A DNA stretch of 64,000 nucleotides from Castellaniella sp. S9 (GTDB lineage Bacteria > Pseudomonadota > Gammaproteobacteria > Burkholderiales > Burkholderiaceae_B), in contig NZ_JAPFGD010000001.1 in the NCBI RefSeq assembly GCF_027257175.1, forward strand, positions 62,001 through 126,000. Reading direction: 5' to 3'. Below are positions 9,294 through 18,011 of this stretch, piece after piece. The notes below the pieces were generated by a model that was not told where the DNA came from, did not search any database, and saw nothing but the letters and a program-made list of their open reading frames with translations. Position 1 is the stretch's first letter. Every line of letters begins with the position of its first letter. The position numbers were made by a program, and so were the translations under genes.

Positions 9294-10436
9294 ATGTCCC
9301 ACTCGCCCGTGCGCGCCCTGTGCGAGGCGCTGATCGCCCTGCCCTCGGTCACGCCCGATGACGCGGGCTGCCAGGCCCTGATCGCGCAGCGGCTTGCGCC
9401 GCTGGGCTTCGTCTGCGAATCCATGGACAGCGGCCCGGTGGCCAACCTATGGGCGCGGCGCGGCACCGAGGCGCCCGTCCTGGTCTTCGCCGGACACACC
9501 GACGTGGTGCCCACCGGCCCGCTCGACGATTGGACGAGTCCGCCCTTCCACCCCACCGAACGCGACGGCCTGCTGGTGGGCCGCGGGGCGGCCGACATGA
9601 AATCCTCGATCGCGGCCTTTATCGTCGCCGCCGAGGAATTCATCGCCGCCCGCCCCCGCCACCGCGGGTCGATCGCGCTGCTGATCACCTCGGACGAGGA
9701 AGGGCCGGCCACCGAAGGCACCACGCACGTCTGCCGGCGATTGCGCGAGCGCGGCGAGGCCCTGGACTACTGCATCGTGGGGGAGCCCACCAGCGGCCAA
9801 ACGCTGGGCGACACGATCAAGAACGGCCGGCGCGGCTCGATGTCCGGGCGCCTGACGGTGCACGGCATCCAGGGCCACGTGGCCTATCCCCACCTGGCCC
9901 GCAATCCGATCCACGCGGTGGCGCCCGCCTTGGCCGAGCTGGCCGGCACGCACTGGGACGAGGGCAACGCATATTTTCCGCCGACCACGTTCCAGGTCTC
10001 CAACATGCACGCGGGCACAGGCGCCGGCAACGTCATCCCCGGCGTCGCGGTCCTGGATTTCAATGTCCGCTTTTCCACCGCCAGCACGCCGCAGACGCTG
10101 CAGGCGCGCATCGCCGCGATCCTGGATCGCCACGGCCTGGACTATGGCCTGGACTGGACGATCAGCGGCCTGCCCTTCCTCACGCCGCAAGGCGCCCTGT
10201 GCGACGCGCTGCAGCAAGCCATCGCCGACGAGACCGGCGTGCAGGCCGTGCTCTCGACCACCGGCGGCACCTCGGACGGGCGCTTCATCGCGCAGATCTG
10301 CCCGCAGGTTGTCGAATTCGGTCCGATCAACGCGTCCATCCACCAGGCCGACGAGCATATCCGCCTGGATACGCTCGATCCGCTCAAGAACATTTACCGG
10401 CGCACCCTCGAGCATCTGCTGCCGGATGCGTCCTGA
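9294..10436 (+). CDS. dapE: Succinyl-diaminopimelate desuccinylase
   Basis: DapE is the dinuclear zinc hydrolase that removes succinate from N-succinyl-LL-diaminopimelate, two steps after DapD. The 380 residues are of standard length for the M20 peptidase family. Metal-binding segments are visible as [11 protein letters not shown] and [10 protein letters not shown], with the catalytic glutamates in [12 protein letters not shown] and the late ligands in [11 protein letters not shown] and [15 protein letters not shown]. It starts immediately after the dapD stop codon. Confidence 0.97.
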   Translation: MSHSPVRALCEALIALPSVTPDDAGCQALIAQRLAPLGFVCESMDSGPVANLWARRGTEAPVLVFAGHTDVVPTGPLDDWTSPPFHPTERDGLLVGRGAADMKSSIAAFIVAAEEFIAARPRHRGSIALLITSDEEGPATEGTTHVCRRLRERGEALDYCIVGEPTSGQTLGDTIKNGRRGSMSGRLTVHGIQGHVAYPHLARNPIHAVAPALAELAGTHWDEGNAYFPPTTFQVSNMHAGTGAGNVIPGVAVLDFNVRFSTASTPQTLQARIAAILDRHGLDYGLDWTISGLPFLTPQGALCDALQQAIADETGVQAVLSTTGGTSDGRFIAQICPQVVEFGPINASIHQADEHIRLDTLDPLKNIYRRTLEHLLPDAS

Positions 10437-10467
10437 GCCGCCGGCACCTTTCTTCCAGAGACCGCCC

Positions 10468-11367
10468 ATGTCCGTCCCCTATTCCGCCGAATTGCTCACG
10501 CTGCGCGATCTGCTGCGCTGGTCCATCAGCCGCTTCAACGCCGCCGGCCTGCATTTCGGCCACGGCAGCGACAATGCCTGGGACGAGGCGGCCTACCTGC
10601 TGCTGCACGGCCTGCACCTGCCGCTGGACACGCTGGAGCCTTTTCTGGATGCACGCCTGCTCGAGCGCGAGCGCCAGCGCTGCATCGACCTGATCCAGCA
10701 GCGGATCGCCACGCGCAAGCCCGCCGCCTACATGACGGGCGAGGCTTGGCTGCAGGGCCGGCGCTTCCTGGTGGACGAGCGTGTGATCGTGCCGCGCTCG
10801 CCGATCGCCGAGCTGCTGACCGATGCGCTGTCGCCATGGATCGCCGAGCCCGAAGCGGTCAGCCGGGTGATGGACCTGTGCACCGGCTCGGGCTGCCTGG
10901 CGATCCTGGCCGCCCAGGCCTTCGAATCCGCACAGGTCGACGCGGTGGACATCTCGCAGGGCGCGCTCGAGGTCGCGCGCAGCAACATCGCGCTGTACGG
11001 GCTGGAGAACCGCGTCCAGGCCCTGTATAGCGACGGCTTCGAGCAGGTCCCGGAGGGTACGGGCTACGACCTCATCCTCTGCAACCCGCCGTACGTGAAT
11101 GCGCGCTCCATGGCGGTCCTGCCGCCCGAATACCAGCACGAACCGCGTCTGGCGCTGGCCGGCGGCGCCGACGGCATGGACCTGGTGCGGCGCATCGTGC
11201 GCGACGCGCCGCGCTTCCTCGCGCCGGAGGGCCTGCTGGTGCTCGAGATCGGTCACGAGCGCGCGCATTTCGAGGCCGCCTTCCCGAAGCTGGAACCCCT
11301 CTGGATCGAGACCGAGGCGACCAGCGACCAGATCATGCTGCTCCGGCGCGAGCAGCTCGAGCCGTGA
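10468..11367 (+). CDS. prmB: Ribosomal protein L3 glutamine N5-methyltransferase
   Basis: PrmB methylates a glutamine of ribosomal protein L3 using S-adenosylmethionine. The 299-residue protein has a helical N-terminal recognition domain, the SAM-binding segment DLCTGSGCLA (136-145) and the catalytic NPPY at 206-209, which is shared with PrmC and HemK. The N-terminal TLRDLLRWSISRFNAAGLHFGHG stretch favours PrmB over PrmC. It follows dapE by 31 bases and overlaps the next gene by four bases. Confidence 0.93.
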   Translation: MSVPYSAELLTLRDLLRWSISRFNAAGLHFGHGSDNAWDEAAYLLLHGLHLPLDTLEPFLDARLLERERQRCIDLIQQRIATRKPAAYMTGEAWLQGRRFLVDERVIVPRSPIAELLTDALSPWIAEPEAVSRVMDLCTGSGCLAILAAQAFESAQVDAVDISQGALEVARSNIALYGLENRVQALYSDGFEQVPEGTGYDLILCNPPYVNARSMAVLPPEYQHEPRLALAGGADGMDLVRRIVRDAPRFLAPEGLLVLEIGHERAHFEAAFPKLEPLWIETEATSDQIMLLRREQLEP

Positions 11368-13304
11368 TCCGCGCCAGCGGCCTGGCCCTCAGGCGCGGCG
11401 CCAAGGTCCTGCTCGAGGGTGCCGAGTTCGTCGTGCATCCCGGCGAACGCATCGGCGTCGTGGGCAAGAACGGCGCGGGCAAGTCCACGCTGTTCGCGCT
11501 GTTGCGCGGCGAACTCGATGCCGATGCCGGCGCCCTGGAGATCCCTCCGGGCTGGCGCATCGCCAATGTCGAGCAGATCCTGCGCGATACCGGCCGGCCG
11601 GCGCGTGAATTCGTGATCGACGGCGACACACGGCTGCGCGCGCTGCAGGCCCGCCGCGCGGCAACGTCCGATGAGGATGGCCAGGCGATCGCCGAACTGG
11701 AGGCCGCGTTGGTCGAGGCGAACGCCTGGAGCGCGCCCTCGCGCGCCGAGCAATTGCTGGCCGGATTGGGCTTCGCCCCCGATGAATGGGAACGTCCCGT
11801 CGAAAGCTTTTCGGGCGGCTGGCAAATGCGCATCGCCCTGGCGCGCGCGCTCATGGCGCCCTCGGACCTGCTGCTGCTGGACGAGCCGACCAACCACCTG
11901 GACCTGGACGCCATGCTGTGGCTGGAGCGCTGGCTGTCGAACTATCCGGGCACGGTGCTGCTGATCTCGCACGACACGGAGTTCCTCGATGCGATCGCCC
12001 GGGCGATCCTGCATTTCGACCAAGGCACGCTGGTGCGCTACAAGGGCGGCTACGAGGCCTTCCTCGAACAGCGCGCCGAGCGCCTGCGCCAGAACCAGCT
12101 GGCGCGCGAGCGCCAGGCGCGCACGGCGGCCCACCTGCAATCCTTCATCGACCGCTTCAAGGCCAAGGCGACCAAGGCCAAGCAGGCGCAAAGCCGGGTC
12201 AAGGCGCTGGCGCGCATGCAGACCCTGGCGCCCCTGGCCGCTGAATCGGGGATCGACATACGCCTGCCCGATCCGGTCCAGACGCCCGACACCCTGCTGA
12301 CGCTCGAGGCGGCCGAACTCGGCTATGCGGGGGCGGCGGACGGGCCTCGCCGCGTGCTCGAGGGCGTCGACCTGATCGTGCGCGGCGGCAGCCGCATCGG
12401 CATCCTGGGCGTCAACGGGGCCGGCAAGAGCACGCTGGTCAAGACCCTGGCGCGCGAACTCGCGCCCCTGGCGGGGGCCTACCGGCCGGCCAAGGGCCTG
12501 GAGATCGGCTATTTCGCCCAGCAACAGCTCGACGTCCTGGATCCGGACCTGACGCCGTTGCAGCATTTCGTGCGCATTGCGCCCGAGGCGCGCGAGCAGG
12601 AACTGCGCAACATGCTGGGCGGCTTCGGCTTCGGCGGCGCCATGGCCGATGCGCCCGTGGCGCCGTTCTCTGGAGGTGAAAAGGCGCGCCTCGCGCTCGC
12701 GCTGATCGTCTGGCGCAAACCCAACCTGCTGCTGCTCGACGAGCCCAGCAACCACCTGGACGTGGATACGCGAGAGGCCCTGGCGCGCGCCCTGGCGGGC
12801 TTTCCCGGCAGTGTGCTGCTGGTGTCGCATGATCGCCATCTGCTGCGCACCACGGTGGACGATTTCTGGATCGTGGCCGACGGCCGCGTCCAGCCCTTCG
12901 ATGGCGATTTGGAGGACTACCGGGACTGGCTGCAGCGGCGCGGCACGGCTGCACGGGCGCAAGCCCGCGAAGACGCGCGCGCCGACACGCCCGCCGAACC
13001 CGGCCGCAAGACGCAGCGCCGCCTCCAGGCCGAGGCGCGCCAGCGACTGGCGGCGCAGCGCAAGCCCCTCGAGGAACGCCTGCGTCGCATCGAGGCCGAC
13101 ATGGCGCGCGCCGAGGCCCGCCTGAAAGACATCGACGCGCAAATCGCCGATCCTGATTTCTACACGGACGCGCATAAGGAGACCCGCCCCGCCTTGCTCG
13201 CCGAGCATGGCGAGCTCAGCAAGGCGCATCAGGCGCTGGAGGACGACTGGCTGCAGGTGCAGGAGGCCATCGAGGCGATCGAGCGCGAACCCGACCCGGC
13301 CTGA
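11364..13304 (+). CDS. yheS: ABC-F family ATPase, YheS type
   Basis: This soluble 646-residue protein has two ABC ATPase domains and no membrane segments, as in the ABC-F group that acts on ribosomes. Domain 1 has GKNGAGKST, FSGGW and LLLLDEPTNHLDLD. The linker contains FKAKATKAKQAQSR, a hallmark of ABC-F linkers. Domain 2 has GVNGAGKST, FSGGEKARLALAL and LLLLDEPSNHLDVD, followed by a charged coiled-coil C-terminus. The N-terminus (IRASGLALRRGAKVLLEGA) resembles E. coli YheS. It starts with GTG in the GTGA overlap with prmB. Exact cellular role is not known. Confidence 0.92.
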   Translation: MIRASGLALRRGAKVLLEGAEFVVHPGERIGVVGKNGAGKSTLFALLRGELDADAGALEIPPGWRIANVEQILRDTGRPAREFVIDGDTRLRALQARRAATSDEDGQAIAELEAALVEANAWSAPSRAEQLLAGLGFAPDEWERPVESFSGGWQMRIALARALMAPSDLLLLDEPTNHLDLDAMLWLERWLSNYPGTVLLISHDTEFLDAIARAILHFDQGTLVRYKGGYEAFLEQRAERLRQNQLARERQARTAAHLQSFIDRFKAKATKAKQAQSRVKALARMQTLAPLAAESGIDIRLPDPVQTPDTLLTLEAAELGYAGAADGPRRVLEGVDLIVRGGSRIGILGVNGAGKSTLVKTLARELAPLAGAYRPAKGLEIGYFAQQQLDVLDPDLTPLQHFVRIAPEAREQELRNMLGGFGFGGAMADAPVAPFSGGEKARLALALIVWRKPNLLLLDEPSNHLDVDTREALARALAGFPGSVLLVSHDRHLLRTTVDDFWIVADGRVQPFDGDLEDYRDWLQRRGTAARAQAREDARADTPAEPGRKTQRRLQAEARQRLAAQRKPLEERLRRIEADMARAEARLKDIDAQIADPDFYTDAHKETRPALLAEHGELSKAHQALEDDWLQVQEAIEAIEREPDPA

Positions 13305-13367
13305 TCGTCGCCGCGCGGCCGCGGCGGAACTGTCCGGCACCGCCATATTCCAGGCTTGAATAATCTA

Positions 13368-13390
13368 ATACCGTTATATTCGTTCGGTAT
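13368..13390. promoter_or_regulatory. Palindromic operator-like site upstream of the CMD/ABC cassette
   Basis: ATACCG (13368-13373) and CGGTAT (13385-13390) form a perfect 6-bp inverted repeat with an 11-base AT-rich spacer. It lies in a locally AT-rich stretch 60-80 bases upstream of the first gene. A weak TAGAAT -10 at 13406-13411 would place the palindrome over the -35 region. A dimeric regulator binding here is inference; no regulator gene is adjacent. Confidence 0.5.
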
Positions 13391-13449
13391 GAAGAACGGC
13401 ATCCTTAGAATGAAAAACTGTTTCAACCTTCATTCCGAGTATGCTGATC

Positions 13450-13992
13450 ATGAGCCGCCTGACCATTCAATCCATCGACACCGCGCATGCCGACGCGCAG
13501 GACCGCCTGCGCGCCGCGCAACAGGCCAATGGCTTTCTGCCCAACCTGCTGGGGGTGCTCGCCAATGCCCCCACCGCCCTCGAGACCTATCAGGTGGTGG
13601 GCGCCATCAATGGCCGCAACAGCCTCACGCCGACCGAGCGCGAGGTGGTGCAGATCACGGCGGCGACCTATAACGGCTGCGGTTTCTGCGTCGCCGGGCA
13701 CACCAAGATCGCCTACAAGAAGCTGCAACTGCCTGAGCCTCTCGTGGAAGCCCTGCGCAACATCCAGGGCCTGGCCGATGCCAAGCTGGACGCCCTGGCG
13801 CGCTTCACCCTGAGCGTGCTCGAGAACAAGGGCCAGGTCCCGGACGAGGCCATCGAGGCCTTCAAGGCCGCCGGCTACAGCGAGGCCAACGCGCTGGACG
13901 TGGTGCTGGGCGTCAGCCTCGCCACGTTGTGCAATTACGCCAACAACCTGGCCAGGACCCCGATCAACCCGGAACTCCAGGCCTACGCCTGA
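13450..13992 (+). CDS. Carboxymuconolactone decarboxylase / AhpD-like protein
   Basis: This ~180-residue protein belongs to the AhpD-like CMD superfamily. It carries the redox pair Cys77-x-x-Cys80 and His84 in NGCGFCVAGH, the signature of members that act as thiol peroxidases or hydroperoxide reductases. Segment NGFLPNLLGVLANAP is also typical. The ATG at 13450 was preferred over one at 13441 because of spacing to a weak GAG. It is the first gene of a same-strand cassette, with a flavoprotein 17 bases downstream and then an ABC importer. It may remove peroxide or a reactive product from the flavoprotein reaction, but that is inference. Confidence 0.85.
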   Translation: MSRLTIQSIDTAHADAQDRLRAAQQANGFLPNLLGVLANAPTALETYQVVGAINGRNSLTPTEREVVQITAATYNGCGFCVAGHTKIAYKKLQLPEPLVEALRNIQGLADAKLDALARFTLSVLENKGQVPDEAIEAFKAAGYSEANALDVVLGVSLATLCNYANNLARTPINPELQAYA

Positions 13993-14009
13993 TCCTGGAG
14001 GCACCGGTC

Positions 14010-15116
14010 ATGACCACAGCACGCTTGTCCGCGGCACAAGGCGAATCCCTCGAGGCGCTGATCCGCGAGGCGCTCGCCCCGCAGGCGCAGGCCATCGACC
14101 AGGACGGCCTGTATCCCCGCGAGTTCCTCCAGGCCTACGGCCGCCTGGGCGGTTTCTCGGCCGCCATTCCCCGGGCCCATGGCGGCCAGGGCCAAGGCCT
14201 GGCCGCGCAGATCGAGTCGATCGCGCTGGTCGGCCGCGCCTGCGGCTCGACCGCTTTCCTGGCCTGGTGCCAATCGGCCTGCGCCTGGTACCTGCTGCAC
14301 TCGCCCGCCGAAGGCCCGCGCGAGCGCTACCTGCGCCCGATCGCCGGCGGGGAACTGCTGGCCGGCACCGGCATGTCCAACGCGGTCAAGCACCTGGCCG
14401 GCATCGAGCGCATCAACCTGCGCGGCCGCCGCGACGGCGACGGCTACCGGGTCAGCGGCTCGCTGCCCTGGGTCTCGAACATCGGCGAGGGCCATCTGGT
14501 CATCGTCGCCGCCGCAGTCGAGGACGGCGGCTACATCATGTTCGCCGTGCCGCCCGGCACGGACGGCCTCATCCTGCACGATTGCCCGGACTTTGCGGGA
14601 CTGGCGGGTTCGGGCACCTACAACGTGCGCCTGAAGGACGCCTTCATCCCGGCGCACGACGTCATCGCCCGCCCCGAGCAGTTCCAGGCCTACATCAAGC
14701 GCATCAAGCCCGGCTTCGTGCTGACGCAGATCGGCATCGGCCAGGGCATCGCCGAGGCCAGCCTGCAGACCATCCGCGACAGCAACAACACCCACGCCCA
14801 CGTGAATGTGTTCCTGGACGACCAGGCCGATACGCTGGAGGCCGAGCTGCGAGGCCTGCAGGACGCCACCGGCGTGCTGGCCGACCAGGACGATGCGGCG
14901 CGGCCGCTGGACATTCTGCGCGCCCGTGCGCAGGCCTCCGAATTGACCCTGCGGGCGACCCAGTCCGCGGCGCTGCATGCCGGCGCCAAGGGTTACCTGA
15001 TGCGCCATCCGGCGCAGCGCCGCCTGCGCGAGGCCCTGTTCGTCGCCATCGTCACCCCGGCCCTCAAGCACCTGCGCAAGGAGATCCATGCGCTGGAAGA
15101 ACAGCAGGCTGCCTGA
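14010..15116 (+). CDS. Acyl-CoA dehydrogenase-superfamily flavoprotein
   Basis: This 368-residue flavoprotein has the acyl-CoA dehydrogenase fold: an N-terminal helical domain, a middle domain with GTGMSNAVKHL and SGSLPWVSNIGEGH, and a C-terminal helical domain. The C-terminus reads HAGAKGYLMRHPAQRRLREALF instead of the usual dehydrogenase signature with a catalytic glutamate. That is more like the monooxygenase-type relatives used in sulfur or xenobiotic oxidation (DszC/SfnC-like). The ATG has CTGGAGG upstream. Linkage to a CMD protein and a nitrate/sulfonate-type importer suggests it oxidises the imported compound. The substrate is unknown. Confidence 0.8.
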   Translation: MTTARLSAAQGESLEALIREALAPQAQAIDQDGLYPREFLQAYGRLGGFSAAIPRAHGGQGQGLAAQIESIALVGRACGSTAFLAWCQSACAWYLLHSPAEGPRERYLRPIAGGELLAGTGMSNAVKHLAGIERINLRGRRDGDGYRVSGSLPWVSNIGEGHLVIVAAAVEDGGYIMFAVPPGTDGLILHDCPDFAGLAGSGTYNVRLKDAFIPAHDVIARPEQFQAYIKRIKPGFVLTQIGIGQGIAEASLQTIRDSNNTHAHVNVFLDDQADTLEAELRGLQDATGVLADQDDAARPLDILRARAQASELTLRATQSAALHAGAKGYLMRHPAQRRLREALFVAIVTPALKHLRKEIHALEEQQAA

Positions 15117-15120
15117 ACGC

Positions 15121-15948
15121 ATGGATACCCTCCTGTCGATCGACCCCGCCGGCACCGAGGCGCGTCCCGAGGCCGTGCTGCTGGCGGCGCGGGACATCGT
15201 CCTCAGCTATCCCCGGCCGCAGGCGGCGCCGCTGACCGTACTGCGGGATTTCTCGCTGGAGCTGCGGCGCGGCGAGATCGTCGCAATCCTGGGGCCCAGC
15301 GGCGTGGGCAAATCCTCGCTGCTGCGCGTGCTGGCCGGCCTGCAGAAGGCCGAGCGCGGCGAGGTGCGTGTCGATGGACAAGTCCTGCACGGCCCGCATC
15401 CGCGGCTGGGCTTCGTATTCCAGGACCCCAGCCTGCTGCCCTGGCTGACCCTCGAGGAGAACGTCGGCTTCGGGCTGGATTTCAAGCACCAGCCCGCGCT
15501 GGATGCGACGCAACGGGCGCGGCGCGTCGACCGTGCAATCGCCGAGGTCGACCTTGCCCCCGCACGCAAGCGATTCCCCGACGAGCTCTCGGGCGGCATG
15601 GCCCAACGCGCATCGCTTGCGCGCACCTTGGCCCGCGAGCCCGAGATCCTGCTGCTGGACGAACCTTTCAGCGCGCTCGACGAAGTCACCCGCGAGGAAA
15701 TGCAGACCCTGCTGCTGCGTATCGTCCAGCGCCACGGCACCGCCGCGATCCTCGTCACGCACGATATCGACGAGGCCCTCATCCTGGCCGACCGCATCCT
15801 GCTGATTGGCGAGCAACCCGGCCGCCTCATCGCCCAATGGACGATCAGCCAGCCACATCCCCGCGACGAAGTCGATCCGCGCCTCACCGCGATCCGCGTC
15901 GAGATCGTCCAGAAACTGCGCGCCACGCGCTCCATCCGAAAAACCTGA
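15121..15948 (+). CDS. ABC transporter ATPase, nitrate/sulfonate/taurine type
   Basis: The 275-residue ATPase energises the importer encoded by the next two genes. It has Walker A GPSGVGKSS (58-66), Q-loop FVFQDPSLLPWLT, signature LSGGMAQRASLARTLA, Walker B ILLLDEPFSALD and the H-loop ILVTHDIDEA. The closest recalled relatives are SsuB, TauB and NrtD. The ATG at 15121 lies 4 bases after the preceding stop. An upstream in-frame Met at 15088 would overlap the flavoprotein gene and lengthen the protein beyond family length. Confidence 0.92.
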   Translation: MDTLLSIDPAGTEARPEAVLLAARDIVLSYPRPQAAPLTVLRDFSLELRRGEIVAILGPSGVGKSSLLRVLAGLQKAERGEVRVDGQVLHGPHPRLGFVFQDPSLLPWLTLEENVGFGLDFKHQPALDATQRARRVDRAIAEVDLAPARKRFPDELSGGMAQRASLARTLAREPEILLLDEPFSALDEVTREEMQTLLLRIVQRHGTAAILVTHDIDEALILADRILLIGEQPGRLIAQWTISQPHPRDEVDPRLTAIRVEIVQKLRATRSIRKT

Positions 15949-15960
15949 CAGACACACCCC

Positions 15961-17178
15961 ATGAAACTGCTCGATCTCTGCTGCGGCCCCGACGAAGGCA
16001 CCCTGGCGCGCCGCCGCCAATTCCTGAAACTGTCCTCGCTGTTCACCGTGGCCGGCGCCCTGCCGCTGCTGCAGGCCGGCCGCGAGGCGCGCGCCGCCGA
16101 GCCCGATGCGCCCGTGCGGATCGGCTACCTGCCGATCACGGACGCCACGCCGCTGCTGGTCGCCCACCACAACAAGCTGTTCGAGGCACAGGGCCTGCAG
16201 GTCGAAAAGCCCCGGCGCTTTCGCAGCTGGTCGCAGATCGTGGAGGCCTTCCTCGCCGGCCAGGTCAACGTGGTGCATTTGCTGATGCCGATGACGATCT
16301 GGTCGCGCTACGGCAGCCGTTCGCCCGCCAAGGTGGTCGCCTGGAACCACATGGAGGGGTCCTGCCTCACCGTGCTGCCCGACGTCGACAAGCTCGAGGA
16401 CCTGGGCGGCACCACCGTCGCCATCCCGTTCTGGTATTCGGTCCACAACATCGTCCTGCAGCGCATCCTGCAGGAGGCCGGCCTCGAGTTCATCAGCGAG
16501 GGCGAGCCCGGCGCCAAGCAGGTGAAGCTCGTGGTGATGTCCCCAGGCGACATGCTGCCGGCTCTGGGGTCGCGACGCATCTCGGGCTACATCGTGGCCG
16601 AGCCCTTCAATGCCATGGCCGAACTGCTGAAGGTCGGCAAGGTCTGGCGCTTCACCGGCGACGTCTGGCGCAACCACGCCTGCTGCGTGGTGACCATGCA
16701 CGAACGCGATCTGCAGGAACGCCCGGACTGGTCGCAGAAAGTCGTCAGCGCCATCGTCCAGGCGCAGGTCTGGACGCGCGACCACCGCGCCGAAGCCGTG
16801 GACATCCTGTCGCGCGACAATGCGGCGGACTACACGCCCCATACCCGCGAAACCCTGGGTCGCGTGCTGCTCCCCTCGGCCGAACTGGACGCCGAATATG
16901 CCCGCACCGGCGCCATCCGCCATGCCGACTGGCAGGAAAAGCGCATCGACTTCCAGCCCTACCCCTTCCCGAGCTACACCGAGAAGCTGGTCGAGCTGCT
17001 GAAGACGACCTACGTGCTGGGCCGCAATGAATTCCTCCAGGAGCTGGACCCCGCCTTCGTGGCCCGCGATCTGGTCGACGACCGCTATGTCAAACAAGCG
17101 ATCCAGGCCGCCGGCGGCATGGCCGCGTTCGGCCTGCCCGAATCCTTTACCCGCACAGAAACGTTCTCGGTGAGCTGA
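15961..17178 (+). CDS. ABC transporter substrate-binding protein, Tat-exported, NrtA/SsuA-like
   Basis: This 405-residue periplasmic binding protein has a twin-arginine signal (RRRQFLKLS, residues 17-25) followed by a hydrophobic stretch and a likely cleavage after AREARAA near 46. Tat export means it folds in the cytoplasm, as known for NrtA/CmpA-like proteins. The mature protein begins VRIGYLPITDATPLLVAHHNKLFEAQGL, the NMT1/SsuA/NrtA fold. The ligand cannot be read from the sequence. It overlaps the permease gene by one base. Confidence 0.9.
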   Translation: MKLLDLCCGPDEGTLARRRQFLKLSSLFTVAGALPLLQAGREARAAEPDAPVRIGYLPITDATPLLVAHHNKLFEAQGLQVEKPRRFRSWSQIVEAFLAGQVNVVHLLMPMTIWSRYGSRSPAKVVAWNHMEGSCLTVLPDVDKLEDLGGTTVAIPFWYSVHNIVLQRILQEAGLEFISEGEPGAKQVKLVVMSPGDMLPALGSRRISGYIVAEPFNAMAELLKVGKVWRFTGDVWRNHACCVVTMHERDLQERPDWSQKVVSAIVQAQVWTRDHRAEAVDILSRDNAADYTPHTRETLGRVLLPSAELDAEYARTGAIRHADWQEKRIDFQPYPFPSYTEKLVELLKTTYVLGRNEFLQELDPAFVARDLVDDRYVKQAIQAAGGMAAFGLPESFTRTETFSVS

Positions 17179-17957
17179 TGAATACCCGCCTCGCTGCCCT
17201 TCCCGCCCGCCGGCGCCTCGCCCTGAGCGCCTGCGGCCTGCTGGCGCTGTTCGCCCTGTGGGCGGGCGGCATCGCCCTGATGGGCCAGGACCAGGGCATG
17301 GCGCGCCTGTTCGCGCCGGGCGTGGCGCTGAGCAGCCTCAGCGAGCTGATCGCCGGCAATGAGCTGACCGTGCACACCCTGGTCAGCCTGCGCCGGGTCG
17401 CGGTCGGCCTGTTCTGGGCCCTGCTGTTCGGCATCCCCATCGGCCTGGCGATCGGCTCGTCGCGCAAGCTGGAATCGGGCACCAGCGGGGCCTTCCAGTT
17501 CCTGAGGATGATCTCGCCGCTGTCCTGGATGCCGATCGCCGTGATGCTGTTCGGCATCGGCGACGCCCCCATTTATTTCCTGCTGAGCTTCGCCGCCGTG
17601 TGGCCCATCATCCTGAACACCAGCGCCGGCGTGCGCAGCCTGGACGGCCGCTGGCTGATGCTGGCCCACAGCCTGAGCGCCACCCGCCGCGAGATCCTCT
17701 GGCGCATCGTGCTGCCGGGCTCGATGGGCCACATCCTGACGGGCCTGCGCCTGGCGATCGGCATCGTCTGGATCATCCTCGTGCCCTGCGAGATGCTGGG
17801 CGTGAGTTCCGGCCTGGGATACTTCATCCTGGACACCCGCGACCGCCTGGCCTACTCGGAATTGATGGCGGTGATCGTGCTGATCGGCGCACTGGGCTTC
17901 GTGCTGGACACCGTCGCGCAGAAGCTGCACCGGCGCTGGGCGCGCGGGCGCGCCTGA
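17178..17957 (+). CDS. ABC transporter permease, SsuC/TauC/NrtB type
   Basis: The 259-residue inner-membrane permease has about six hydrophobic segments. The cytoplasmic EAA-type loop that contacts the ATPase is visible as LMLAHSLSATRREILWRIVLPGSMGHILTGLRLAIGI. It is the last gene of the cassette, with its ATG sharing one base with the preceding stop (TGATG). It converges on uvrD with a 54-base gap that shows no clear T-tailed terminator. Confidence 0.92.
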   Translation: MNTRLAALPARRRLALSACGLLALFALWAGGIALMGQDQGMARLFAPGVALSSLSELIAGNELTVHTLVSLRRVAVGLFWALLFGIPIGLAIGSSRKLESGTSGAFQFLRMISPLSWMPIAVMLFGIGDAPIYFLLSFAAVWPIILNTSAGVRSLDGRWLMLAHSLSATRREILWRIVLPGSMGHILTGLRLAIGIVWIILVPCEMLGVSSGLGYFILDTRDRLAYSELMAVIVLIGALGFVLDTVAQKLHRRWARGRA

Positions 17958-18011
17958 GTCCACGCGGCGGATCCCGTCCCCCGCGATACGCGGCGCAAGA
18001 GGCCGGTCGCC

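Noticed and set aside
13310-13330. GC-rich palindrome after the ABC-F gene as a terminator
   Set aside because: There is self-complementarity around GCGGCCGC but no T-run, so it is not a convincing intrinsic terminator.
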